A stretch of 64,000 nucleotides of DNA from the NCBI RefSeq assembly GCF_016765795.1, contig NZ_JAESVP010000001.1:434001-498000 (forward strand), in the 5' to 3' direction. This document shows, piece after piece, positions 27,076-34,634 of this stretch (position 1 is the stretch's first letter; each line of letters starts with the position of its first letter). Below the pieces are notes generated by a model. That model made no database searches. It was not told where the DNA came from and saw only the letters and a program-made list of their open reading frames with translations. The position numbers and the translations under genes are program-made. The DNA comes from Fuscibacter oryzae (GTDB lineage Bacteria; Pseudomonadota; Alphaproteobacteria; Rhodobacterales; Rhodobacteraceae).

Positions 27076-28613
27076 GGCCGATTTCCCTGATCCGCTCGGT
27101 CCTGACCGTGGGCGCATGGACGCTGCTGTCACGCGGCGCGGGCTTTGTGCGCGATGCGATGATGGCGGCCTATCTGGGCACCGGGGCGATGGCCGATGCC
27201 TTCAACGTCGCCTTCTCGCTGCCCAACATGTTCCGCCGGTTCTTTGCCGAGGGCGCCTTCAACCAGGCCTTCGTGCCGATGTTCGCCAAAAAGCTGGAAT
27301 CGGGCGAGGATGCCGGCGGCTTTGCCGAAGATGCCTTTAACGGCATGGCGGCCATTCTGGCGGTGTTTTCGGTTCTGGGCACCCTTGCCATGCCGTTTCT
27401 GGTCTGGGCCATGGCGTCCGGCTTTGTCGGCAACGAACGGTTTGATCTGGCAGTGATCTATGGTCAGATCGGGTTCAACTATATCCTGTTCATCTCGCTC
27501 GTCGCCCTCTTGTCGGGCGTGCTGAACGCCTATGGCCATTTCACCGAGGCCGGGTTCGTGCCGGTCCTCCTCAACCTGATCTTCATCGCGGCGATGTGGC
27601 TGGCCACCTGGGCGGGCTGGAACATGGGGATGACGCTGGCGTGGTGCGTGCCGATCACAGGCGTCGTGCAACTGGCCTTCACCATGTATTCGGCCCACCG
27701 CGTCGGCTTTCGCTATCATCTGCGCCTGCCGCGCCTGACGCCAGAGTTGAAGCGTCTGGCGATCATCGCCGCGCCTGCCGTTCTGGCCGGGGGGGTGGTG
27801 CAGATCAACATGATCGTGGGCCGTCAGGTCGCGAGTTACACCGAAGGGGCCGTGTCGTGGCTGGTCTATGCCGACAGGCTTTACCAATTGCCACTTGGCG
27901 TAGTCGCCACCGCCATCGGCACGGTCCTGCTGCCCGACCTTGCCCGCCGCTTGCGCGCTGGCGATGCCGTGGGCGGCCGTGCCAGCTTCAACCGCGGCAC
28001 CGAGTTCGGCCTTGCCCTGACCCTGCCCGCCGCCGTGGCGCTGGTGGTGATTGCATGGCCCTTGACGCAGGTGCTGTATCAGCGCGGCGCCTTCACCGCC
28101 GCCGATACCGATGCCACCGCCCTTGTGCTGGCGATCTATGGCGCAGGCCTGCCCGCCTTTGTTCTGACCAAGGTGCTGCAACCGCTTTACTATGCCCGCG
28201 AAGACAGCCGCAGCCCGTTTCGCTTTGCCATTATCTCGATGATCGTCAACGCCGCCATCGCCTTTGGCGGAATGCCCCTGATCGGCTTTTCCGCCGCCGC
28301 ATGGGCCACCACCATCGCGGGTTGGTTCATGGCAGCCCAACTGTGGCTCGGCGCGCGGAAAATGGGCGAGGAGGCGCGCTTTGACGACCGGATGAAAGCC
28401 CGCCTGCCGCGCATCCTGCTGGCCTGCGTGGTGATGGGCGGGGTTCTGGGCGCGCTCGCATGGGCGCTGGCCCCGGCACTGGCCAGCCATGGCTGGCGCT
28501 ATCTGGCGCTGGCGTGTTTGGTTATGGCGGGCATCGCCAGCTATTTCGGGACCGGCTTTGTCATCGGCGCCTTCCGCCTGTCAGACCTGCAATCCTTCCG
28601 CCGTCAGCGCTGA
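27072..28613 (+). CDS. murJ: Lipid II flippase MurJ
   Basis: The 513-residue membrane protein of the MVF/MATE superfamily is predicted to have about 14 helices. It begins with LTVGAWTLLSRGAGFVRDAM and FSLPNMFRRFFAEGAFNQAF, strong MurJ signatures that include the functionally important arginines. It flips lipid-linked peptidoglycan precursor across the inner membrane. The start overlaps glnD by 4 bp, an arrangement I recall from other alphaproteobacteria. The 3' end overlaps the convergent rhomboid-like gene by 10 bp. Confidence 0.95.
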   Translation: MRPISLIRSVLTVGAWTLLSRGAGFVRDAMMAAYLGTGAMADAFNVAFSLPNMFRRFFAEGAFNQAFVPMFAKKLESGEDAGGFAEDAFNGMAAILAVFSVLGTLAMPFLVWAMASGFVGNERFDLAVIYGQIGFNYILFISLVALLSGVLNAYGHFTEAGFVPVLLNLIFIAAMWLATWAGWNMGMTLAWCVPITGVVQLAFTMYSAHRVGFRYHLRLPRLTPELKRLAIIAAPAVLAGGVVQINMIVGRQVASYTEGAVSWLVYADRLYQLPLGVVATAIGTVLLPDLARRLRAGDAVGGRASFNRGTEFGLALTLPAAVALVVIAWPLTQVLYQRGAFTAADTDATALVLAIYGAGLPAFVLTKVLQPLYYAREDSRSPFRFAIISMIVNAAIAFGGMPLIGFSAAAWATTIAGWFMAAQLWLGARKMGEEARFDDRMKARLPRILLACVVMGGVLGALAWALAPALASHGWRYLALACLVMAGIASYFGTGFVIGAFRLSDLQSFRRQR

Positions 28614-29290
28614 CGCAGGCGCGCGTAAACCTCGCGCGCGCCGCCGGGCGAGACCAGATAAGACAGCAGGAACCCGGTCACAAAGGCCGGAATCTCGGCC
28701 ACGACATCCCAGCCCCATCCGAAAATGGGCGACACCAGAATGCGGAACAGCAACAGCGACCCGATCATGGTGAACGCCCGCCACCGTTTGGCCCCGTCAT
28801 TCCTCAACCGGTGCCACAAGATGAAGCTGACACCCCCGATCAGCCCGTAAATCGGCACCCAGCCGCCAATCAGCGGCGTCTGGATCGTGGGCAGCACCGC
28901 CGTATAAACCAGCGCGCCTGCGATGCCAGAGATCACAAAGATCGCCAGCACGGCCCACCAGCGGAACGCCTCGCCCACGAACTTGCCCAAGGCCAGCAGG
29001 AACACCGCCACGAACAACAGGTGGCTGACCGACAGATGCACGAACGGATAGCTGACCAGCCGCCACATCCCATTCAACGGGTATTGATGCGCCTCAACCA
29101 TGGCGCGCATGAAAACCGGGGAATAGGCCATCTCTTGCACCGCCGCCGACCGCCAGCCAATCGCCGTCGGCCCGCCCGCGATGCCCGCCTCGCCCGCCGA
29201 CAGCACCACCTCCAGCGCGATCATCGGCAAAACCAGCAGCCAGGCCACCCAAGGCACCGGATTCAGCGGCGAAACCTTTTCTTCCTGCAT
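28604..29290 (-). CDS. Rhomboid-family membrane protein, catalytic residues missing
   Basis: The 228-residue protein has six or more hydrophobic segments and the rhomboid layout, with YPFVHLSVSHLLF in the second helix. The GxSG serine motif reads Gly149-Leu-Ile151-Gly, so Ser is replaced by Ile. The AH of the last helix reads Ala198-Glu199, so His is replaced by Glu. The HxxxxHLxxN asparagine is also Val94. It is therefore predicted to be a pseudoprotease, which may bind membrane substrates or act as a chaperone as iRhoms do. I chose the ATG at 29290 to match helix 1. It is convergent with murJ and divergent from trpS. Confidence 0.8.
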   Translation of the reverse strand: MQEEKVSPLNPVPWVAWLLVLPMIALEVVLSAGEAGIAGGPTAIGWRSAAVQEMAYSPVFMRAMVEAHQYPLNGMWRLVSYPFVHLSVSHLLFVAVFLLALGKFVGEAFRWWAVLAIFVISGIAGALVYTAVLPTIQTPLIGGWVPIYGLIGGVSFILWHRLRNDGAKRWRAFTMIGSLLLFRILVSPIFGWGWDVVAEIPAFVTGFLLSYLVSPGGAREVYARLRQR

Positions 29291-29310
29291 CACACACTCC
29301 CACGGGCCAT

Positions 29311-29339
29311 GATTGACGCCCCTGCCGCCCAGCGATAAG
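29311..29339 (+). promoter_or_regulatory. Putative trpS promoter
   Basis: TTGACG (29311-29316) and TAAGCC (29334-29339) are separated by 17 bp, 33 bp before the trpS ATG. The -35 is good and the -10 weak. A small GCCC/GGGC hairpin lies just after; no Trp-codon leader peptide or T-box was seen. Confidence 0.35.
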
Positions 29340-29372
29340 CCCGATGGGCACAACTTTCCAGAGGATCCCCAG

Positions 29373-30434
29373 ATGTCCGAGCCGGTCCAAACGCCTCAGA
29401 CCCAAGCCAGCGCCCGCTTCACGCCCCGCATCTTTTCGGGCATTCAGCCGTCGGGCGGCCTGACCCTTGGCAACTATCTTGGCGCGCTGAAGCGCTTTGT
29501 CGAAAAGCAGGATGAGGGGATCGAGACGATCTATTGCCTTGTCGACATGCACGCCATCACCGTCTGGCAAGACCCCGAACGCCTGCGTCAGCAAACCCGC
29601 GAAGGCGCCGCCGCCTTTATCGCCGCGGGCATCGACCCGGCGCGCTCGATCCTGTTCAACCAGTCCCAGGTTTCGGCCCATGCGGAACTGGCGTGGATCT
29701 TCAACTGCGTCGCGCGGCTTGGCTGGATGAACCGGATGACCCAGTTCAAGGACAAGACCGCCGGCAAGAACGCCGAAGCGGCCAGCCTTGGGCTTTACGC
29801 CTATCCCAGCCTGATGGCCGCCGACATCATGGCCTATCACGCTACCATGGTTCCGGTGGGCGAGGATCAGAAACAGCATCTGGAGCTGACCCGCGACATC
29901 GCAATCAAGTTCAACAACGATTACGGCGTCGATTTCTTCCCCGTGGTCGAACCGCTGATCGAAGGCGCTGCGACCCGCGTGATGTCCTTGCGCGACGGCA
30001 CCAAGAAAATGTCGAAATCCGATCCCTCGGATCAAAGCCGCATCAACCTGACCGATGATGCCGACATGATTGCCGCCAAGATCCGCAAGGCCAAGACCGA
30101 CCCAGAGCCCCTGCCCGGCTCGGTAGACGGGTTGCGCGACCGGCCCGAGGCGAAGAACCTCGTGAACATCTACGCCGCTTTGTCCGGGCAGACGGTGGCC
30201 GAGGTCATTGCCGAAAATGCGGGCGCCCAGTTCGGCAGCTTCAAGCCCAAACTGGCCGATCTGGCGGTGGCGAAACTGTCGCCGATCACGGTTGAGATGA
30301 ACCGCCTGATGAAAGACCCCGCCGAGATCGACCGCATCCTTGGCAACGGCGCCGACCGCGCCGAAGCCATCGCCCGCCCAATCTTGGAGCGGACCAAGGA
30401 CATCGTGGGGATGATCCGGTCGCGGGCGCGCTGA
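29373..30434 (+). CDS. trpS: Tryptophan--tRNA ligase
   Basis: The 353-residue class I synthetase charges tRNA-Trp. The HIGH-equivalent is in [18 protein letters not shown] and the KMSKS motif is KKMSKSDPS. The catalytic core contains [14 protein letters not shown] and [18 protein letters not shown], diagnostic for bacterial TrpRS. The ATG at 29373 follows GAGGAT and gives a short N-terminal extension ([16 protein letters not shown]) before the core, as in other Rhodobacterales; an in-frame upstream ATG at 29313 would overlap the promoter. Confidence 0.96.
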   Translation: MSEPVQTPQTQASARFTPRIFSGIQPSGGLTLGNYLGALKRFVEKQDEGIETIYCLVDMHAITVWQDPERLRQQTREGAAAFIAAGIDPARSILFNQSQVSAHAELAWIFNCVARLGWMNRMTQFKDKTAGKNAEAASLGLYAYPSLMAADIMAYHATMVPVGEDQKQHLELTRDIAIKFNNDYGVDFFPVVEPLIEGAATRVMSLRDGTKKMSKSDPSDQSRINLTDDADMIAAKIRKAKTDPEPLPGSVDGLRDRPEAKNLVNIYAALSGQTVAEVIAENAGAQFGSFKPKLADLAVAKLSPITVEMNRLMKDPAEIDRILGNGADRAEAIARPILERTKDIVGMIRSRAR

Positions 30435-30472
30435 CCCTACGCAGAACTGGCAGGGAACAGGCTGCCCTCAAG

Positions 30473-31144
30473 TCAACTCCTGGGCGCCCCATAGATCAGG
30501 GCGTCCAGCTCTTCCTCTGACAACTGCTTGTCACGCCGGGGCAAGAGAACAAGCCTGTCGCCATCAACCAGAACCGGAGGAATTGGAAGGTTGCGTGCTA
30601 TAAAACCGTGGGCGATCAGCAGGCCGCTGGCATCGTAACGCGCGGTGCATCTTACGCAGTACCAACTGGCACAATCATCCACAGAATCATTGCCCAGCCG
30701 CATTTTGCAACCCTGCCCATCACCGCCTTGCATAAGTACAAACCCATACCGTGCGGCTCCACATGCAGCACAAACGCCCTCGTAAAGCACGAAGCTGCCG
30801 TCCGCCGTTATCCGGCGGTTGGCATCTGTAGCCGACGCAGTTGCCGCAAGATTGGCGTTTCGTGCAGTCGGGTCGGGCAATGCGTCATCATAGCCCCGTT
30901 CGGCGCGCGCAATCATTTCGGGTGAGCGATGCCACAGGACAAAGTAGTTTCCATCGGGTCCGGTCAGAAACTTCGTCTGCCCCTCAGCCACTTTCGACAA
31001 ATCAACAACGACATTCCTGGCTCCAACCGAAGCATCTGAGGTCAGCGCGCCAAGCAACCCCTTGGCCGCAGCGCCCGACGCAACCAGACCCGCCCCGGCA
31101 AGCGCGAAATTCAGCATGTCCCTGCGCGTCTTGGTCATGGCCAT
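30473..31144 (-). CDS. Degenerate Rieske-type iron-sulfur subunit homologue
   Basis: The 223-residue protein resembles the cytochrome bc1 Rieske subunit. It has a TRRDMLNFALAGAG Tat-like signal-anchor, VDLSKVAEGQ, and the closing ARNLPIPPVLVDGDRLVL. The two cluster-binding boxes are altered. Box I reads C125-AAC128 instead of CTHLGC. Box II reads WYC163-VRC166-TARYD instead of W-CPCHGS-YD, so the expected histidines are absent. Other cysteines are 146 and 158. A normal Rieske cluster is impossible; two CxxC pairs could hold zinc or iron. The gene has visibly lower GC than its neighbours. ATG at 31138 is an alternative start. Confidence 0.75.
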   Translation of the reverse strand: MAMTKTRRDMLNFALAGAGLVASGAAAKGLLGALTSDASVGARNVVVDLSKVAEGQTKFLTGPDGNYFVLWHRSPEMIARAERGYDDALPDPTARNANLAATASATDANRRITADGSFVLYEGVCAACGAARYGFVLMQGGDGQGCKMRLGNDSVDDCASWYCVRCTARYDASGLLIAHGFIARNLPIPPVLVDGDRLVLLPRRDKQLSEEELDALIYGAPRS

Positions 31145-31239
31145 TTCCGCTGTTCCATTGGCTTAGCGTAACACCGGCAAACCGCCGTTCAAAGCTGAAC
31201 CCGTCACGGAATCGATTCACTCCGCTGCCAATCTGGTCG

Positions 31240-31330
31240 CGGGGGCGCCCCGCCCCCGTCTGTCCCCGCTCGCTGGCCCACGCTATTAGGGCCGCGCCCC
31301 CGGCCCTCCCCCGGACCGGGGGCTTTTTCT
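31240..31330 (+). other. GC hairpin and orphan terminator; possible small RNA 3' end
   Basis: An 8-bp perfect stem lies at 31240-31258 (CGGGGGCG/CGCCCCCG, loop CCC). A second hairpin, CCCCC/GGGGG at 31308-31322, is followed directly by CTTTTTCT. This is a rightward terminator, but no rightward gene precedes it between trpS (ending at 30434, beyond the leftward Rieske-like gene) and here. It may end an unannotated short RNA or trpS readthrough antisense to the Rieske-like gene. Nothing else is recognised in the 250-bp gap. Confidence 0.45.
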
Positions 31331-31394
31331 TGTCGCGGTCCGGCTTGCGGTTCGCAGGCCCATCGGCGATGATCTGGCCCGAAGGGGAGAAATC

Positions 31395-31850
31395 ATGCGT
31401 AAGTTTCTCGTCGTTCTCGACGATACCCGCGAATGCCTGAATGCCATGCGTTATGCGGCGATGCGGGCTTCTCATACGGGGGGGGGCGTTCAGATCCTGT
31501 CGATCATCCCGCCCGATGAGTTTCAGCACTGGATGGGCGTCGCCGACCTGATGCGCGCCGAAGCGCGCGAGCGGATCGAGGCGCATTTCGAGGTCTTCGC
31601 CAAATGGATGCGCGACAAGCAAGGGGTGAACCCTGAACTTGTGATCCGCGAGGGTGATCCGGTGAATGAAATTCTGGCGCAGATCCGCGAAGACAGCGAG
31701 GTTGCGATCCTGGTTCTTGGGGCGGGCACCGAAAAGAACGGCCCCGGCCCGCTGGTCAGCCACCTGACGCGCAACGCGGGCACCCTGCCGGTGCCGATCA
31801 CCATCGTTCCTGGCGACATGTCAAAGGAACGGCTGGAGGCGATCAGCTAA
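31395..31850 (+). CDS. Universal stress protein UspA family
   Basis: The 151-residue single-domain Usp fold begins MRKFLVVLDDTRECLNAMRYA, the typical first strand and helix. Near the C-terminus it has VAILVLGAGTEKNGPGPLVSHLT, which corresponds to the ATP-binding G-2x-G-9x-G(S/T) loop in variant form. A GGGGAG ribosome site precedes the ATG. Such proteins bind ATP or associate with stress responses; the specific role is unknown. The racemase gene starts 4 bp after its stop. Confidence 0.9.
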   Translation: MRKFLVVLDDTRECLNAMRYAAMRASHTGGGVQILSIIPPDEFQHWMGVADLMRAEARERIEAHFEVFAKWMRDKQGVNPELVIREGDPVNEILAQIREDSEVAILVLGAGTEKNGPGPLVSHLTRNAGTLPVPITIVPGDMSKERLEAIS

Positions 31851-31854
31851 GATC

Positions 31855-32547
31855 ATGAAGACAATCGGCCTGTTGGGCGGTATGTCTGCCGCTTCAACCC
31901 AAACCTATTACCGGCGCCTGTGCGACCTGACGCGCGAGGCTATGGGTGGGCTGCACTCCCCCGACCTGATCATCCGGTCGCTGGATTTCGCGCCCATCGC
32001 AGCCGCGCAGGCGGCAGGCGACTGGGAGGCATTGGCGCAGCGTCTGAATGCCGAAGCGCGCCTTCTGGAACAGGCCGGGGCACAGGTGATCGTATTGGCC
32101 ACCAACACCATGCACAAGCTGGCGGCCCAGATGATGCAGGGGGTCTCGGTCCCGCTGATCCACATTGCCGAAGCCACCGCACAGGCCATCGCATCGGCCG
32201 GCCTGCACCGCCCCGGCCTGATGGCCACGGCCTTTACCATGGAACAAGGCTTTTACACCGACGCCCTGCGCGCAGCGGGCCTTGCGCCCGTCCTTCCCGC
32301 CGCACCAGACCGGGCCGACATTCACCGCATTATCTATGACGAATTGTGCAAGGATGTGGTGACGCCACCCTCTCGCCTGTTGTTCGAGGAAATTGCCCGA
32401 CGGCTGGAACAGGCCGGGGCTGACAGCCTTGTTCTGGGCTGCACCGAGGTGGGAATGCTTTTGAACGCGCAAAACGTGCCGGTTCCGGTTTTCGACACGG
32501 TGGAAATCCATTGTCAGGCCGCGATCAGGACTGCTTTGGGCACCTGA
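31855..32547 (+). CDS. Aspartate/glutamate racemase family protein (YgeA-like)
   Basis: The 230-residue protein has the GLLGGMSAASTQTYYRRL opening and the LATNTMHK and VLGCTE segments of the Asp/Glu racemase superfamily. The first catalytic position is Thr83 rather than Cys; the second is Cys196. E. coli YgeA (L-Asp/Glu-specific racemase) likewise uses a Thr/Cys pair, so the gene fits that group. It may interconvert amino-acid enantiomers, for example for D-amino-acid turnover. It follows the Usp gene by 4 bp and is probably co-transcribed with it. Confidence 0.85.
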   Translation: MKTIGLLGGMSAASTQTYYRRLCDLTREAMGGLHSPDLIIRSLDFAPIAAAQAAGDWEALAQRLNAEARLLEQAGAQVIVLATNTMHKLAAQMMQGVSVPLIHIAEATAQAIASAGLHRPGLMATAFTMEQGFYTDALRAAGLAPVLPAAPDRADIHRIIYDELCKDVVTPPSRLLFEEIARRLEQAGADSLVLGCTEVGMLLNAQNVPVPVFDTVEIHCQAAIRTALGT

Positions 32548-32659
32548 TCCGGCCGTAACGTCATGCGCATGCCGCAAGGCACCATCCCGCATCCGTGCCT
32601 TTCTGCGGCGCAGCAAAAACCCTATATTGCCGGCAGGGAGGCAGACGAAAGGATTTATC

Positions 32660-32830
32660 ATGTCCAACCGTGTCGCCAAACCGGCCAGCCTTGCCGTTAC
32701 GCCAAGCGAAGTTCCCGGCTTGGCCTATTTCACCGAAGCCGGCGCTGCCGCACCTGCCGAGAAATCTGCCCGAAAGCCCGCCAAGCCAACCGCCATCGAC
32801 CAGATGTTCGCCTATTACACGGCTGAATGA
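32660..32830 (+). CDS. Small uncharacterised protein, 56 residues
   Basis: I do not recognise a family. The ATG at 32660 has AAAGGA 7 bases upstream, and a TATATT hexamer at 32623-32628 could be a -10 box, so expression as a separate small gene is plausible. The sequence is Ala/Lys/Pro-rich in the middle (AGAAAPAEKSARKPAKP) and ends IDQMFAYYTAE. It has no signal peptide, no membrane segment and no cysteine. Similar short proteins ending in an aromatic acidic tail may occur in Rhodobacteraceae, but I cannot confirm this. It lies between the racemase and the nifU-like gene on the same strand. Confidence 0.6.
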   Translation: MSNRVAKPASLAVTPSEVPGLAYFTEAGAAAPAEKSARKPAKPTAIDQMFAYYTAE

Positions 32831-32856
32831 TCAGGGGGATTGATTGGGGCCTGACC

Positions 32857-32885
32857 TTGACTCGGGGCTTTGCCGGGCGCATATC
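32857..32885 (+). promoter_or_regulatory. Putative promoter of nifU-like gene
   Basis: TTGACT (32857-32862) and CATATC (32880-32885) are separated by exactly 17 bp and lie 28 bp before the ATG at 32913. This is a reasonable housekeeping-type promoter. No Fe-S regulator site was identified. Confidence 0.45.
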
Positions 32886-32912
32886 CGACTGGAATAGTAG
32901 GGAAGCCCCGCC

Positions 32913-33470
32913 ATGTTCATTCAAACCGAATCCACGCCGAACCCCGCCACGCTGAAATTCCTGCCCGGCCAGTCCGTGCTGGAACTGGGCGCTGCTGATT
33001 TTCCCAATGCCGACAGCGCCGCGAAATCGCCGCTGGCCGCGCGGGTCTTTGCGGTTTCCGGGGTAACCGGGGTCTTCCTTGGCACCGATTTCGTGACCGT
33101 GACCAAGGCCGACGATGTGGAATGGCAGCATATCAAGCCCGCCATCCTAGGTGCCATCATGGAGCATTATCAGTCCGGCGCGCCTGCGATTGAAGGCGAA
33201 GGTCAGGCCGCCCATGCCACGCATGACGGCCCCGATGGCGATATCGTCAGCCAAATCAAGGAACTGCTGGATACCCGTGTCCGCCCCGCCGTGGCACAGG
33301 ATGGCGGCGACATCACCTTTCACGGGTTCGACCGTGGGGTGGTTTACCTGCACATGAAGGGTGCCTGCGCTGGGTGCCCCTCGTCCACGCTGACGCTGAA
33401 GATGGGCATCGAAAACCTGCTGCGCCATTACATCCCCGAGGTGACCGAGGTTCGCCCTGTTGCCGCCTAA
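32913..33470 (+). CDS. NifU-family iron-sulfur scaffold/carrier protein
   Basis: The 185-residue protein has an N-terminal Nfu_N domain (MFIQTESTPNPATLKFLPGQ) and a C-terminal NifU domain with GACAGCPSSTLTLK, which provides Cys152 and Cys155 to bridge a [4Fe-4S] cluster between two subunits. This matches the alphaproteobacterial/mitochondrial NFU1 type, which delivers clusters to lipoate synthase, aconitase and other targets. The stop overlaps the start region of tsaB by 11 bases, so the downstream genes are probably co-transcribed. Confidence 0.93.
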   Translation: MFIQTESTPNPATLKFLPGQSVLELGAADFPNADSAAKSPLAARVFAVSGVTGVFLGTDFVTVTKADDVEWQHIKPAILGAIMEHYQSGAPAIEGEGQAAHATHDGPDGDIVSQIKELLDTRVRPAVAQDGGDITFHGFDRGVVYLHMKGACAGCPSSTLTLKMGIENLLRHYIPEVTEVRPVAA

Positions 33471-34068
33471 GGCCATTCTGGCATTCGACACATCGGCGGC
33501 GCATTGCGCCGCCGCTTTGCTGTCGGGGGGCCGCGCTTTCCTGAAGTCCGAAGCGATGGACAAGGGGCAGGCCGAACGCCTGATGCCCCTGCTGCACGAA
33601 TTGCTGGCCGAAGGCGGCATCGGCTGGCATGATCTTGCCGCCATCGGCGTCGGCACCGGCCCCGGCAACTTTACCGGCGTGCGGATCAGCGTTGCGGCGG
33701 CGCGGGGGCTGGCGCTTGGCCTTGGCATCCCCGCCATAGGTGTCACCCGGCTGGAGGCGCTGGCCCACGGTCTGCCGCGCCCCCTGACTGTGGCCGAAGA
33801 TGCCCGGCGAGATGAGGTTTATCTGCAAACCTTTACCGCCGATGGCCCCGGCCCTGCCACCCTTGCCCCAGCTTCGGCCCTTCCGGCAGGGGCTCTGACC
33901 GGATCGGCCGCGCCCGGCGGCCTGCCCGCTGCCATGCCACTTGCTCAGGCCATTGCCGAAATCGCCGCCGCGCGCCTTGGCACCGATCAGCCCCGGCCCG
34001 CGCCATTCTATCTGCGCGGTGCCGATGCCGCTCCGCCGTCCGACCCGCCCCCTGTGATTCTGCCATGA
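33460..34068 (+). CDS. tsaB: tRNA N6-threonylcarbamoyladenosine biosynthesis protein TsaB
   Basis: The 202-residue ASKHA-fold protein begins ILAFDTSAAHCAAALL and carries LMPLLHELLAEGGIGWHDLAAI and GPGNFTGVRIS, which are TsaB hallmarks. It pairs with TsaD to transfer threonylcarbamoyl to A37 of ANN-decoding tRNAs. The start appears to be TTG at 33460, inside the end of the nifU-like gene; no better ATG keeps the first strand. The rimI gene follows with a 4-bp overlap, as in many bacteria. Confidence 0.92.
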   Translation: MPPKAILAFDTSAAHCAAALLSGGRAFLKSEAMDKGQAERLMPLLHELLAEGGIGWHDLAAIGVGTGPGNFTGVRISVAAARGLALGLGIPAIGVTRLEALAHGLPRPLTVAEDARRDEVYLQTFTADGPGPATLAPASALPAGALTGSAAPGGLPAAMPLAQAIAEIAAARLGTDQPRPAPFYLRGADAAPPSDPPPVILP

Positions 34069-34487
34069 CGCCGCAAAACATGGCCTCTCTACATGCGGCC
34101 TGTTTTACCATGCCTCGCCCGTGGTCGGCCCACGAATTTGCCGAGATGCTGTCCAGCCCAATGGTTTTTACCCTGACTGCGCCAGACGCCCTCCTTCTGG
34201 CCCGCGTCGTTGCTGACGAGGCTGAGTTGCTGACCCTTGCCGTCGCCCCCGCCGCCCGCCGCAACGGCCTTGGCCGCCAGTTGGTGCAGCAGTTTCTGGC
34301 CGAAGCGCAGCGGCGCGGTGCCGAATCGGCCTTTCTGGAAGTGGCCGCCTCCAATCAGCCCGCACAGGCGCTTTACCTAGCGGCAGGTTTCACCCAAGCG
34401 GGCAAAAGGCGCGGCTATTACCACATGCCCGATGGCACAAGCGACGATGCGCTGATCCTGATTTTCGCTTTTCCGCAAGAAGTTTAG
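34065..34487 (+). CDS. rimI: Ribosomal-protein-alanine N-acetyltransferase-like GNAT
   Basis: The 140-residue GNAT acetyltransferase has LTLAVAPAARRNGLGRQLVQ, the acetyl-CoA pyrophosphate loop (here RRNGLG), and FLEVAASNQPAQALYLAAGF, the strand-helix typical of RimI. Coupling to tsaB supports the RimI assignment: acetylation of the N-terminal alanine of ribosomal protein S18 or similar targets. A broader GNAT role cannot be excluded from sequence. Confidence 0.85.
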   Translation: MTPQNMASLHAACFTMPRPWSAHEFAEMLSSPMVFTLTAPDALLLARVVADEAELLTLAVAPAARRNGLGRQLVQQFLAEAQRRGAESAFLEVAASNQPAQALYLAAGFTQAGKRRGYYHMPDGTSDDALILIFAFPQEV

Positions 34488-34527
34488 CGCGCGAGCGTCC
34501 GGCCGGCGATGCGGCCCCAGATTTCTG

Positions 34528-34558
34528 TTGACCCTTCGGTCAGGTTTTCCCCTACTAT
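34528..34558 (+). promoter_or_regulatory. Putative promoter/operator of nucleoside operon
   Basis: TTGACC (34528-34533) and TACTAT (34553-34558) are 19 bp apart, slightly long. TGACC (34529-34533) and GGTCA (34538-34542) form an inverted repeat over the -35 box and could bind a repressor. The region lies 77-107 bp before the binding-protein gene. Confidence 0.4.
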
Positions 34559-34634
34559 GGCCCGGAACCCGCTGCACGTTGCCCGGTTCGGGCGGTGACA
34601 GCGGGGCAACGAACCTTGAAACCGGGAGATTACA

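Noticed and set aside
29291-29372. Possible tryptophan attenuator or T-box before trpS
   Set aside because: No Trp-codon cluster, no T-box sequence and no terminator are present in the short leader.
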